Positions 36,905 to 46,154 of a stretch of 64,000 nucleotides of DNA are shown in pieces; the first letter of the stretch is position 1; the number at the start of each line of letters is the position of its first letter. The translations under genes and the position numbers were made by a program. The stretch is from Bacillota bacterium (GTDB lineage Bacteria; Bacillota_A; Clostridia; Lachnospirales; Lachnospiraceae): assembly GCA_023407175.1 (NCBI GenBank), contig JAEYMU010000057.1, forward strand, positions 186,001 through 250,000, given 5' to 3'. The notes below the pieces were generated by a model. The model did not search any database. It had not been told where the DNA came from and was given only the letters and a program-made list of their open reading frames with translations.

Positions 36905-36935
36905 AAGCAGGGATACTGATTTATCCCTGCTTTTA
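36905..36935 (+). terminator. orphan rho-independent terminator
   Basis: AAGCAGGGATA (36905-36915) pairs perfectly with TATCCCTGCTT (36922-36932), followed by TTATC. No intact plus-strand gene lies within 700 bp upstream. Confidence 0.7.
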
Positions 36936-36940
36936 TCATA

Positions 36941-36959
36941 GTGCGCCCGGCGGGCGCAC
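36941..36959. repeat. GC-rich palindrome GTGCGCCC-GGC-GGGCGCAC
   Basis: A perfect 8 bp stem of pure GC character with a three-base loop, in an otherwise AT-rich gap. It may be a dispersed intergenic repeat. Confidence 0.5.
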
Positions 36960-36999
36960 GTTCCGGTATTTGATTTTTATAAGAAGCGAGGTTGTATCA

Positions 37000-38262
37000 T
37001 TAATCCGATAACGGCTCTTCCCCTTTTCCCGGGCCGATTAGGCGCATATCATAGCCGGTAGGATTTTGGAAGATGCGGATATCAAATTCCTCTGCAATGG
37101 AAAAGATATGATCAAAGATGTCCGCCTGTATTGTTTCGTAGATTTCCCAGTCAGTTACATCCGTAAATACATAAATCTCCAGAGGAAGCCCATTCTCCTT
37201 AGGCTCCAGCTGGCGGACCATAAGCGGCATTTTCTTCATAAGCCTGGGATGATTTTTAAGATAGAATTGAATATAAATACGAAAAGTACCTATATTCGTC
37301 AGATATCTTCCGTTAAACCGAAGCTTTTCCTCCGGATTGTGCTGCTCATTATATAGTTTTATTTCCTTTTCCTTTTCGGTGATATAATCCTTCAGATAAT
37401 TGAATTTTTTATATTTTTCCAGCATTTCAGAGGTACAGAATACAATGCTGTTCATATCAACATACACCGAACGTTTAATTCTTCTGCCCCCAAATTCGGT
37501 CATTCCCCTCCAGTTTTTAAAGGAATCCGAAACCAGTGCGTAAGCAGGAAGCGATACGATTGTTTTATCAAAATTCTGTATCTTCACTGTATTAAGTGTA
37601 ATATCCACCACTTCACCGTCAGCACCGTATTTTTGCATTTCAATCCAGTCCCCAATCCGCAGCATGTCATTGGAGGTCAATTGGATGCCCGCGATAAAGC
37701 CCAAAATCGAATCCTTGAATACGAAGGAAAATACGGCCGCTACCGCACCAATTCCGCCTAACATAAGAAACGGATTTTGATTCATCAGGATGCCGATGAT
37801 AACAATTCCGATAATAATATAAAATATAATTTTGACAACCTGCAAGAGTCCCTTAATCGGCCGGACCTTCGATATCGGATAGGTCTTATATATTTCATTC
37901 ACCGCATCCAACAGAGAGTTCGTAATAAAAATCAGAGCAAATAAAACATAAATAACCGCACCGCGCTGAAGTACCGTAATCACAAAAGAATCCAAAAATG
38001 CAGGCGCGCAAATATAGATGATAATGCCGGGAAGAATATTGGTAAGCCTTGCAAACAAGCCTTTTTCCAGCATGATATTATCCCACTTGAATTTGTTTTT
38101 GCGAACCAGCTTTTCGAATATTTTTAAAATTACTTTTTTCGTAATCAGCTGTACCAAAATACATAAAATAACGATCAGTATAACCAGGATGACATAGGAT
38201 AAGCTCACTATCACCCTCTGATCCACACCTATATTATCTAACAATCGTTTAATATAAACCAT
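37000..38262 (-). CDS. MscS-family mechanosensitive channel, YbdG-like
   Basis: Membrane channel of 420 aa. About five hydrophobic segments fill residues 15-190; the pore-type helix reads LMLGGIGAVAAVFSFVFKDSILGFIAGIQL. The cytoplasmic vestibule then has RIGDWIEMQKYGADGEVVDITLNTVKIQNFD. The length and the WRGMTEFGGRRIKRSVYVDMNS segment match the YbdG (miniconductance) subgroup rather than short MscS. It would release solutes on hypo-osmotic shock. Divergent from the Ca2+-ATPase gene across a 312 bp gap in which I see no certain promoter. Confidence 0.88.
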   Translation of the reverse strand: MVYIKRLLDNIGVDQRVIVSLSYVILVILIVILCILVQLITKKVILKIFEKLVRKNKFKWDNIMLEKGLFARLTNILPGIIIYICAPAFLDSFVITVLQRGAVIYVLFALIFITNSLLDAVNEIYKTYPISKVRPIKGLLQVVKIIFYIIIGIVIIGILMNQNPFLMLGGIGAVAAVFSFVFKDSILGFIAGIQLTSNDMLRIGDWIEMQKYGADGEVVDITLNTVKIQNFDKTIVSLPAYALVSDSFKNWRGMTEFGGRRIKRSVYVDMNSIVFCTSEMLEKYKKFNYLKDYITEKEKEIKLYNEQHNPEEKLRFNGRYLTNIGTFRIYIQFYLKNHPRLMKKMPLMVRQLEPKENGLPLEIYVFTDVTDWEIYETIQADIFDHIFSIAEEFDIRIFQNPTGYDMRLIGPGKGEEPLSD

Positions 38263-38574
38263 CTGCCTACCAGACCTTTCTCATTAACAAAGTATGTTCC
38301 GTTTTGGAAAAAAAGTAACAGTCAATACATTTATTTTACTATATTTATTTTTTGCCTGTCAAATGCTGAGGCTGTTATTGGAAAAAAATTAATTTTCTCA
38401 TGGAATTCTAATGTAAAGAAAGCATAATTATGGTATAAATATAACATTGGATTATATCCGATGCATCCCAAAAATCAGTTTCTGCCCGCTAAAACTGAAT
38501 TTACTTTATGAATAAGAAACGAATAAAGTAATTCATTATTAGCAACTATATTCAAAGAAAGAGGTGCAAAAGAC

Positions 38575-41238
38575 ATGTGGTTTTCAAAATCCAGGGAAGA
38601 CATCCTGCAGGAAATGAACGTGAAGCCTGCGCTCGGTTTATCAACCGAAGAAGTAAAACAAAGATACGAACAATACGGACCGAATGCATTAAAGGGTAAG
38701 CCGAAGAAAAGCATCCTGGCCCTTTTTTTCTCACAACTGAAGGATATGCTTATCTATGTATTGCTGGCAGCGGCGGTTATAACCTTCGCTATTCGGGAAT
38801 ACGCCGATTCCATCATCATTCTTCTGGTTGTTATTCTTAATGCGGTGATCGGTGTCATTCAGGAGGCTAAAGCGGAAAAGGCCGTAGAAGCTCTCCAGAA
38901 AATGACGACTCCAAAATCCTTAGTCCGCCGCGACGGAAAAACCGTCGAAATCAATTCTTCGGAGGTTGTACCCGGAGATATCGTAATCCTCGATGCCGGA
39001 CGGTTTGTCCCGGCTGATCTGCGGTTAATCGAAACAGCCAATCTTCAGATTGAAGAATCTGCTCTTACCGGGGAATCCCTTCCTTCCAGCAAGGATGCCG
39101 CCTCCATTTTTACGGACTCCAAGACTCCTATCGGGGATAAGGCAAATATGGCCTTCATGTCCACACTGGTTACTTACGGGCGCGGGGAAGGTGTCGTTGT
39201 AGCTACCGCAATGGATACGGAAATCGGAAAAATAGCGAAGATACTTGACTCCGATGACAATGAAATGACCCCTCTGCAAAAAAGGCTGGATGAACTGGGA
39301 CGTATTCTTGGTTTTCTCGCAATCGGCATCTGCGTCCTGATTTTCCTGATTGCTCTGATTCAAAGACGTGATTTATTTGAAATGTTTCTGACTGCCATCA
39401 GCCTTGCCGTTGCTGCTATTCCTGAGGGCCTTGCCGCCATCGTTGCCATCGTTCTGGCCCTTGGTGTAACGAAGATGTCAAAGATTAACGCCATCGTAAA
39501 GAAGCTTCCCGCTGTTGAGACCCTGGGCTGCGTCAATATCATCTGCTCTGATAAAACCGGTACCCTTACCCAGAACAAAATGACGGTTGTAAGACAATAT
39601 ACTCATAAGCATTCCACCGAAATTCCCGGTACAGCCTCCGAGCTTTCAGCTACACCCGACGAAGCCGAGTTAATCAAAACCCTTATCCTCTGTTCCGATG
39701 CAACCTATGAAAACGGACAAGGAACCGGTGACCCCACAGAAATAGCGCTGATTGTTCTGGGCGATAAATTCGGCCTTACTCGGGCCGCCTTGAATGAGGC
39801 ACATCAAAGAGTAGGGGAAAATCCCTTTGATTCAGATCGAAAGCTCATGTCGACCCTGAATGTGGAGGGAAACGGCTACCGTGTTCATACCAAGGGGGCT
39901 ATTGATAACCTGCTGAAAATCTCTTCTACAGCATTAGTCAACGGTGAGATTGTTCCCTTAACCGAGCATCTGAAGGCAGACTACCTTCGTGTCACGGAAG
40001 AAATGTCCGATTCAGCCCTTCGTGTACTTGGTGCCGCTTATAAGAATACCGATCGTCTGCTAAGTCCCGATGAAATGGAGCAAGACCTTACTATCATTGG
40101 TCTGGTCGGAATGATCGATCCTCCCAGAACGGAGGTAAGAGCCTCCATCCACGAGGCCAAGCTGGCGGGTATCCGTCCAATTATGATTACAGGAGATCAC
40201 AAAAATACTGCCGTGGCGATCGCAAGGGAGCTCGGAATTGCAGATTCTCCCGATCAAAGCATCACAGGAGCGCAGATTGATGAATTATCGGACGAAGTCT
40301 TCGCGGAGAAAATCAATCATTACAGGGTATTTGCCAGAGTTTCTCCAGAGCATAAGGTGAAAATCGTAAGAGCCTTCAAGGCAAAGGGTAATATTGTATC
40401 CATGACCGGAGACGGCGTCAATGACGCTCCCTCCTTAAAGTATGCCGATATCGGCGTTGCCATGGGCATTACCGGCACAGATGTTGCAAAGGGTGCCAGT
40501 GATATGATATTAACGGATGACAACTTTACCACAATTGTACATGCAATTGAAGAAGGCCGCAATATTTATAATAATATTAAAAAGGCCGTCATCTTCCTGT
40601 TGTCCTGTAACCTGGGTGAGGTAATCACCATCCTGATTTCCATACTGCTTAACTGGCCGGTGCCCTTGCTTGCCACCCAGATACTCTGGGTGAATTTGAT
40701 TACGGATTCCCTGCCTGCCATTGCTCTCGGTGTTGACCCCGGAGATCATGATGTCATGAAGCAGAAGCCAAGAAATCCCAGGGAAAGCTTCTTCTCCCAC
40801 GGCTCCGGTATCCGCGCTGTTATCGGTGGTGTTTTCATCGGACTCTTTACCCTTGGAGCATATTATTACGGTTTATGGGAGCACGGTTACCGTCTGGGTA
40901 CTGTCGATGCTTCCGAGGAAGCCCTAACCTATGCAAGAACTATGGCCTTTGTCGTACTTGCCGCTTCCCAGCTTTTCTATTCCCTGTCTATGAGAAGCGC
41001 CGACAAATCCATATTTAAAATCGGTTTGTTTTCCAACCGGTTTCTGATACTTGCCATATTGGCCGGTATTGTGCTCCAGCTCGTAGTAATAACAATCCCC
41101 TTCCTGGCCGAGGCCTTCGGAGTTCATAATTTAAGCCTGCATGATTGGGATGTGGTCCTGATTTTAGCCTTAATGCCCCTCCTTATCAACGAAATTATAA
41201 AGTTATTTTCACGATCTTCCAGGAAGAAAAAAATATAG
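38575..41238 (+). CDS. P-type Ca2+-transporting ATPase (P2 type)
   Basis: Cation-pumping ATPase of 887 aa. Visible motifs: TGES (165-168), the PEGL motif in AIPEGLAAIVAIVLALG of M4, the phosphorylation site DKTGTLT with Asp326, the nucleotide-domain KGAIDNLL, and the hinge GDGVNDAPSL (about 611). M5/M6 carry NLGEVITI and LWVNLITDSLPAIALGVDP, the ligands of Ca2+ pumps. Ten membrane segments are expected. GAGGTG lies eight bases before the ATG. It most likely exports Ca2+. Single gene followed by a strong terminator. Confidence 0.93.
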   Translation: MWFSKSREDILQEMNVKPALGLSTEEVKQRYEQYGPNALKGKPKKSILALFFSQLKDMLIYVLLAAAVITFAIREYADSIIILLVVILNAVIGVIQEAKAEKAVEALQKMTTPKSLVRRDGKTVEINSSEVVPGDIVILDAGRFVPADLRLIETANLQIEESALTGESLPSSKDAASIFTDSKTPIGDKANMAFMSTLVTYGRGEGVVVATAMDTEIGKIAKILDSDDNEMTPLQKRLDELGRILGFLAIGICVLIFLIALIQRRDLFEMFLTAISLAVAAIPEGLAAIVAIVLALGVTKMSKINAIVKKLPAVETLGCVNIICSDKTGTLTQNKMTVVRQYTHKHSTEIPGTASELSATPDEAELIKTLILCSDATYENGQGTGDPTEIALIVLGDKFGLTRAALNEAHQRVGENPFDSDRKLMSTLNVEGNGYRVHTKGAIDNLLKISSTALVNGEIVPLTEHLKADYLRVTEEMSDSALRVLGAAYKNTDRLLSPDEMEQDLTIIGLVGMIDPPRTEVRASIHEAKLAGIRPIMITGDHKNTAVAIARELGIADSPDQSITGAQIDELSDEVFAEKINHYRVFARVSPEHKVKIVRAFKAKGNIVSMTGDGVNDAPSLKYADIGVAMGITGTDVAKGASDMILTDDNFTTIVHAIEEGRNIYNNIKKAVIFLLSCNLGEVITILISILLNWPVPLLATQILWVNLITDSLPAIALGVDPGDHDVMKQKPRNPRESFFSHGSGIRAVIGGVFIGLFTLGAYYYGLWEHGYRLGTVDASEEALTYARTMAFVVLAASQLFYSLSMRSADKSIFKIGLFSNRFLILAILAGIVLQLVVITIPFLAEAFGVHNLSLHDWDVVLILALMPLLINEIIKLFSRSSRKKKI

Positions 41239-41255
41239 TAACAAACAAAATAGCA

Positions 41256-41299
41256 ATCCCCCTGACCGTGTAATTAATCACCAGTCAGGGGGATTTTTT
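41256..41299 (+). terminator. rho-independent terminator of the Ca2+-ATPase gene
   Basis: ATCCCCCTGAC (41256-41266) pairs perfectly with GTCAGGGGGAT (41284-41294), followed by TTTTTTCC. It lies just after the stop codon. Confidence 0.9.
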
Positions 41300-41331
41300 C
41301 CTTTATAGGAAATTGCGTCCTATAAAGGAAA
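41297..41331. repeat. intergenic inverted repeat with GGAAATTGCG core
   Basis: TTTCCTTTATAGGA (41297-41310) and TCCTATAAAGGAAA (41318-41331) are perfect 14 bp complements around AATTGCG. The following 160 bp (41332-41490) hold further GC-rich text and no gene. The core GGAAATTGCG recurs at 60438. This looks like a dispersed Lachnospiraceae-type intergenic repeat. Confidence 0.55.
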
Positions 41332-41494
41332 AAGCACTCCGTGCAGGATGCGCACCTCGCGGCAAGGAAGATATTGCTACGCAATCCGCTCGGGCGCGAA
41401 AGTGTCAGCAGGCTGAGACTTTGTTCCATTATAAAAGGTCAGCTCCGGTTCCGGAGGCAACCCATGCTGGCATAAATCTCAAAGCCAATTCTCA

Positions 41495-42259
41495 CTATGC
41501 TTTCATTCCTGTATAGATTAGGACAGCATCCCTTAGAAAGCGGGCAAGTCCCGGCTGCTTCTTATCATAATAAGCAGTAAAACGTTCATCCTCCACATAC
41601 ATATTGGCAAGTCCGGCATGAGCCTCCTTGCTGTAGCTATTCCAGGTAAAGGAAAGCCATTCTCTGTGAAGCTGTGCAGTCTTTTGTGCAAGCTCACCGG
41701 CAGGATCACCGGTTTTAAATGCCTGCTCCAGTGTATCCAACACCTCCTGCCCCAGCTTCTCAAAGCGGTCATATTCTTCCTTGGAGAGCTTCAAAAACTT
41801 TTGATTTGATTGCTTCACCACATCCTCACCGTATTTCTCCCTGATTTCACTTCCATATTTATTCTCGTTCTCTTCTACCAGCTTTTGCTTAAAGCCCTCG
41901 AATTTTTCTTTATCACTCATCTTTGTCAATCCTTTCTTAACTTCAATTGTTTTCTCAACATTCGCAATCAGAAGCTCCAATTGCTGCTTTTGCTTCAGGA
42001 GGTTCGATAAATGCTCCTGCAAGGCCTTCATCTCATCAAAGGCTGACCTTGTGATAATTTCCTTGATGGTATCCAGACCCACTCCCATCTCGCGGTAAAA
42101 CATAATCTGCTGCAGCAGATCCACTTCCTTCCCGCTATATATCCTGTAGCCTGATGAATTGATCCTCGCCGGCTTGAGTATCCCAATTTCATCATAATAC
42201 CGAAGTGTTCTGGTACTGATATTAGCCAATTTTGCAAGCTTTAAAATAGTGTATTCCAT
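41495..42259 (-). CDS. MerR-family regulator with TipAS domain
   Basis: Transcriptional regulator of 254 aa. The MerR helix-turn-helix (KLAKLANISTRTLRYYDEIGILKPARINSSGYRIY, about residues 6-41) and a coiled-coil dimer helix (about 75-110) precede a TipAS ligand domain (about 135-250). TipAS proteins bind thiopeptide-like antibiotics in Streptomyces; TipA-like clostridial proteins probably sense drugs or small amphiphiles. AGGAGGTG stands before the ATG. No efflux gene is adjacent, so only autoregulation is suggested. Confidence 0.9.
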   Translation of the reverse strand: MEYTILKLAKLANISTRTLRYYDEIGILKPARINSSGYRIYSGKEVDLLQQIMFYREMGVGLDTIKEIITRSAFDEMKALQEHLSNLLKQKQQLELLIANVEKTIEVKKGLTKMSDKEKFEGFKQKLVEENENKYGSEIREKYGEDVVKQSNQKFLKLSKEEYDRFEKLGQEVLDTLEQAFKTGDPAGELAQKTAQLHREWLSFTWNSYSKEAHAGLANMYVEDERFTAYYDKKQPGLARFLRDAVLIYTGMKA

Positions 42260-42284
42260 ATCTTCACCTCCTTACAGGCTTAAG

Positions 42285-42313
42285 TCTATACCTTTACGCA
42301 ACGTTAATGTCAA
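42285..42313 (-). promoter_or_regulatory. sigma-A promoter of the TipAS regulator gene
   Basis: Minus-strand -35 TTGACA (42313-42308), 17 bp spacer with GTTGCGTAAAGG, -10 TATAGA (42290-42285). The spacer is the ordinary 17 bp, not the 19-20 bp typical of MerR-activated promoters. Confidence 0.65.
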
Positions 42314-42450
42314 TAGAATTTTTCAAAGAAATCGTCTTTTCAAAGAATCGATTTTTCAAAGAAATTGACGAAATGAAAGAAAATTTATAAAATGAAATAA
42401 ATGTAAATTTCAAAAATATTATGAAAACAAATGCTATATTCTATTCCATA

Positions 42451-42473
42451 AAAAAAGGAGGTTCCTCCCTCCT
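42451..42473 (-). terminator. terminator after the EAL-GGDEF gene
   Basis: On the minus strand AGGAGG, six bases, CCTCCT and then TTTTTT. It lies 45 bp beyond the stop of the minus-strand gene at 42518. Confidence 0.75.
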
Positions 42474-42517
42474 GATGAACACAATATCCCCTTTGATTTT
42501 ATAACAATGCTTCTTAT

Positions 42518-44266
42518 TTATCCAATATCAATCGGAAGCTGTTTTTTCTGCTTTTTCTCCCTCTTCCACTTGGCAAGCAGCTTTGTCAGCTCATAGATAT
42601 CCTTAAATTCCTGATAATGATTGCTGATCACTACGGTTGTTACGGTCAGAAAGGGGAACTGCTCAATATCTCCCCTGCGGTTTGTGGTTGTAATATAACC
42701 CTTCTTAATATCGACCGGATGATAAAAGGCCAGCACATTCATCTTAAACTGATTTTCAATCTCTGCAAAATACCGCTCGTCCACACAGCCCTTGATGATC
42801 GCTGTAAAATCGTCACCTCCGATGTGACCGATGAAATCCTCCTCCGGTATCATGCTTTTCAACAGCTCCGACAGCATCTTTATAACCAGGTCTCCACTCT
42901 CAAAGCCGTATACATCATTATAGGCCTTGAAATTGTCAATATCAATGTATGCGATGCTATAATTATTCTTTGCCTTGATACAAAAATCAAGCTTTTGTTC
43001 TACAATTGTATTACCGGGAAGCCCCGACAGGGGATTCACCTGCTTCGCATTATTGACCTCTATTTCCGTGGTTTTAGTCAGCAAATCCTTGATGGTGACG
43101 GTACCGATATACTTTCCATTCTCCGTAACCACAATAAAATCGTATAAGGAGTGGCTCGGCCGCGACATGGCAAGATAGGACACCGTAGTAATCGGTGTCT
43201 GGTGGTCCACTGCCAGAAAATTTTTATCCATCAGCTCCGATATGGACTTGTTCTGATACAGGGAAAAGCCATAGTGTCCGCTCATTTTCAGGGCAAGCTT
43301 TTCATTGGTTATAATTCCGAGGGGAACCTCATTCTCAATAATGCATAAGCCAAAAAAGTCCGGATTCTGTTTGAATATCTGATATACATATTTTGCAGAT
43401 ACGTTTGGCGATACAATACCGGTATAGGAACACAATCTCTTGATATCGGAAAATGACCGGTTCTCCGTATCCTTTTGATTTGCATCCTGCGCCTCCATAA
43501 TGGCCTGAAGCACCTCCTTCCGGATATTCTCAAGCTGCGGCATGGGTCTTTGAATAAAATATCCCTGCCCATATTGAACCCCCAAAGCGATTAAGGTATC
43601 CAGCTCTTCCTTTGTTTCAATTCCCTCCGCAATCAAACTGATTTCAGAGGCCTTGGAAAGTTCAACCATTCCCTTCACCAGAGCATATTTCAGATTATCC
43701 TTGTTTATGTCACGGATCAGCTTCATGTCAAGCTTGATATAATTCGGATTGACATCACTGATCAGGTTTAATCCTGAATAGCCTGCTCCTGCATCATCGA
43801 TTGCTATTTTATAATTCTGGCTGCGGTAATGATCGATGGTTGACAGGAAGCCGCCCATGTCAAGAATTACATTCCTTTCCGTAATCTCAAAAATAATATT
43901 CTGCGGCTCTATCTGATACTCTGTTAAAAAGTCTGTAGTAAGACCCTTCTTAAAATTAGCGTCATGTAATATGTTCGGGTTCACATTGATGAACAGCATC
44001 TTGCTGTAGGGAGGAATCATGAATAAATAGGCGGCCTCCAGGGCCTTCGTCCGACAAAGCAGCTCCAGGTCCCATAAGCGGTTGTATTCGCCTGCGACCG
44101 CAAATAAAAGCTCCGTATCACTGATTTCACTTTCACAGGTAATCCGGCTTAAAGCCTCATGCCCCAGGATACTTCCGTCCTTTAATGAAATTATCGGCTG
44201 GAATACAGTTTTGATCTGTTTATTGCTGATAATGTATTCCAGTGCTTCTCTTCTGCTGTCACTCAT
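42518..44266 (-). CDS. EAL-CBS-GGDEF cyclic-di-GMP protein
   Basis: Protein of 582 aa. An EAL domain comes first (EAL at 37-39; FEITERN and the DDAGAGYSGL loop with metal Asp pair are intact, so phosphodiesterase activity is likely). Two CBS-like repeats follow (about 270-395). A GGDEF domain ends the chain, with the site read as GGDDF (483-487), a variant seen in active cyclases. No signal peptide or membrane segment. AGAGGAAG precedes the ATG. It probably links a nucleotide signal sensed by CBS to c-di-GMP turnover. Transcribed alone. Confidence 0.9.
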   Translation of the reverse strand: MSDSRREALEYIISNKQIKTVFQPIISLKDGSILGHEALSRITCESEISDTELLFAVAGEYNRLWDLELLCRTKALEAAYLFMIPPYSKMLFINVNPNILHDANFKKGLTTDFLTEYQIEPQNIIFEITERNVILDMGGFLSTIDHYRSQNYKIAIDDAGAGYSGLNLISDVNPNYIKLDMKLIRDINKDNLKYALVKGMVELSKASEISLIAEGIETKEELDTLIALGVQYGQGYFIQRPMPQLENIRKEVLQAIMEAQDANQKDTENRSFSDIKRLCSYTGIVSPNVSAKYVYQIFKQNPDFFGLCIIENEVPLGIITNEKLALKMSGHYGFSLYQNKSISELMDKNFLAVDHQTPITTVSYLAMSRPSHSLYDFIVVTENGKYIGTVTIKDLLTKTTEIEVNNAKQVNPLSGLPGNTIVEQKLDFCIKAKNNYSIAYIDIDNFKAYNDVYGFESGDLVIKMLSELLKSMIPEEDFIGHIGGDDFTAIIKGCVDERYFAEIENQFKMNVLAFYHPVDIKKGYITTTNRRGDIEQFPFLTVTTVVISNHYQEFKDIYELTKLLAKWKREKKQKKQLPIDIG

Positions 44267-44396
44267 ATAGGTCTTCCTCTTTCGTTTTTCTTCATTCTAT
44301 CAGCTTTTTCAAGAGTTTTCCCACATGATAACGTTAATTTTTTGTAAAATAAATATCAAATATATGCTTTTGGATATGTTTTCCTATTTGGAATCA

Positions 44397-44747
44397 CTAT
44401 AAAAATACTCCAAGAGCAGCCGCAGCAAGACCGCAGACTACGGACATACTATAATATAAGAGAAAGGTCCTTCTCTTTCCATCCCTTATGAAAGAAATCA
44501 GCTCATAATTAAAGGTAGAAAAGGTCGTATATCCGCCCATCAGACCCGTTCCAAACAAAAGCATAAGATAATCATCTTTATGATAATGAAACAGCAATCC
44601 AAGGAAAAACGAGCCGGATATATTAATGAAAAAGGTAGCAGCCGGATAATCCCCATGCCATATTTTCTTGCTTAAATTTGATAGCAGCGCTCTAAATAAG
44701 GTACCTATGCCTCCACCAATGCCAACCAGTAAAAGATTAACTAACAT
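44397..44747 (-). CDS. crcB: CrcB/FluC fluoride channel subunit 2
   Basis: Small four-helix membrane protein, 116 aa, of the Fluc fluoride channel family. Visible are GGGIGTLFRALLSN at the N-terminus and the central GLMGGYTTFSTFNYE, which holds the conserved Gly-x-Thr-Thr-Phe-Ser-Thr segment that lines the pore. Its ATG overlaps the stop of the upstream crcB gene by one base (TAATG). Two paralogous genes in tandem suggest an antiparallel heterodimer. Confidence 0.9.
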   Translation of the reverse strand: MLVNLLLVGIGGGIGTLFRALLSNLSKKIWHGDYPAATFFINISGSFFLGLLFHYHKDDYLMLLFGTGLMGGYTTFSTFNYELISFIRDGKRRTFLLYYSMSVVCGLAAAALGVFL

Positions 44748-45139
44748 TACTCATCTGCTTTCTTTAAATATTTTCTTATCATAACAAGGCTTAGCCTTAC
44801 ACCGGCATACGCTGCAAACAGACCGCCCGCAAGGCTGGCAAGCAGGTATAATACAGCTGTCTCCGGCTTCCCCTGTTCAAACAGCTTTATGTTATCCAAG
44901 GTAAATGCGGAGAAGGTGGTAAAGGCACCAATAAACCCTGTCCCTATCACGGTAATCATATCCTTCGAGAATACTCCGGTTTCCGCAAGACATACAAAAA
45001 TAAAGGGAAGCAGCAGGCTTCCAACAAGATTAACCGTCAGAGTCCCCCAGGGAAAGGCTCCGTTAGCGGCAAGTCCTATTCCGTATCGGCAGATAGACCC
45101 GGCGATACCAAATATAAAAATGAGAATATATTTTTTCAT
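44747..45139 (-). CDS. crcB: CrcB/FluC fluoride channel subunit 1
   Basis: Fluoride channel subunit, 130 aa with four membrane helices. The N-terminus has GIAGSICRYGIGLA and the pore segment is GFIGAFTTFSAFTLD. Start ATG 45139 has GGGAGC five bases upstream; the frame extends to 45211 without a site. First of the tandem pair. No fluoride riboswitch was recognised upstream. Confidence 0.9.
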   Translation of the reverse strand: MKKYILIFIFGIAGSICRYGIGLAANGAFPWGTLTVNLVGSLLLPFIFVCLAETGVFSKDMITVIGTGFIGAFTTFSAFTLDNIKLFEQGKPETAVLYLLASLAGGLFAAYAGVRLSLVMIRKYLKKADE

Positions 45140-45231
45140 AATAAGCTCCCATCTGTCACAAAACACATAGCTTAAATCATTTCCCAACGTCAAAAAGCCA
45201 ACAGCCTGCATTTGTCAAACCATCCGCTTCC

Positions 45232-46134
45232 TTAATGCCTTACCGTCTTTCTATTTAAAATAATGATCGCCCCTACCACCATGGATATGCCAAGGAGGCC
45301 CGTAAGGGAAAGCCGTTCCTGGAATACAAGAACTCCGATACAGGTAGCAACGACCGGCTCTATGGAGGCCATAATGGAGGCCCTGCTGTTTTCTACATAG
45401 GATAGCCCCACCGTATAGAATAAATACGGAAGAATTGTTGAAATAGTCGTAAAGAACAGTAAATACAGGCTTAAACCTGCATTGTGAGTTATAATAGTTC
45501 CAAGCTGCTTCAGATTTGTGATTGGTGCCGCTCCGATACTGCCAAACAGAAAGGTATAAGCCATAATAGTAAGGGGATGATACCCCTTATTCAGCGCAAA
45601 TCTTCCGAAGATACTGTAAAGCGCATAGCCAAGACCTGCGCCAAGTCCGGTAAGCAGTCCCGGCAGGCTGATGTTTGCACTTCCTTGAAAAATCCCAGTA
45701 ACAAGGCAGCAACCCCCAAAGGCCAGTATCATTGCAATGAACTTTACCTTTGTCAGCTTTTCTTTAAACAGCAGAACGGACAGCAGCATAACAATCATGG
45801 GTGCCGTATATAACAAAATCGCCGCAATCGACAAGGAGGTTAAGGTAATGGTTTTAAAATAACAATAATTAAAGAATACAATACTGCACACTCCGGTGCC
45901 AAGGAAGCACCAGCTGTCCCTTAGCCTGATTTTTAACAGCTTACGGTCATAAACCCCCAGAAATACCAGCATTACAGCCGCGGTGAAAATTAGTCTGACT
46001 GTTACAATTTCCATGGAATGTATGCCAAGCTCCTCCAGCCTCCGAATAAATATTCCGATAATCCCCCACAGCATACCCGCGAGTATGATAAAAGCCGGAG
46101 CTGCTTTTTTTAATGAAATCCATTGTTTCTTCAT
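45232..46134 (-). CDS. EamA/DMT-family transporter
   Basis: Membrane transporter of 300 aa made of two EamA repeats (about residues 10-145 and 155-295), ten helices in all. The first repeat begins FIILAGMLWGIIGIFIRRLEELG; the second ends ASIMASIEPVVATCIGVLVFQERLSLTGLLGISMVVGAI, typical of the family. It lies 20 bp downstream of the FadR-type regulator gene and is probably co-transcribed with it. Export of an amino acid or metabolite is the common role; the substrate is unknown. ATG 46134 is preferred to the longer frame at 46182, which would overlap the regulator. Confidence 0.85.
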   Translation of the reverse strand: MKKQWISLKKAAPAFIILAGMLWGIIGIFIRRLEELGIHSMEIVTVRLIFTAAVMLVFLGVYDRKLLKIRLRDSWCFLGTGVCSIVFFNYCYFKTITLTSLSIAAILLYTAPMIVMLLSVLLFKEKLTKVKFIAMILAFGGCCLVTGIFQGSANISLPGLLTGLGAGLGYALYSIFGRFALNKGYHPLTIMAYTFLFGSIGAAPITNLKQLGTIITHNAGLSLYLLFFTTISTILPYLFYTVGLSYVENSRASIMASIEPVVATCIGVLVFQERLSLTGLLGISMVVGAIIILNRKTVRH

Positions 46135-46154
46135 CTTATGCCTGTCCTGATCCG

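Noticed and set aside
42285..42313. MerR-type activated promoter with a long spacer
   Set aside because: The -35/-10 spacing is 17 bp, so the promoter looks constitutive or repressed, not MerR-activated.
45140..45231. Fluoride riboswitch upstream of the crcB pair
   Set aside because: The stretch does not show the GG-GAUGG core and pseudoknot partner of the crcB motif in either strand.
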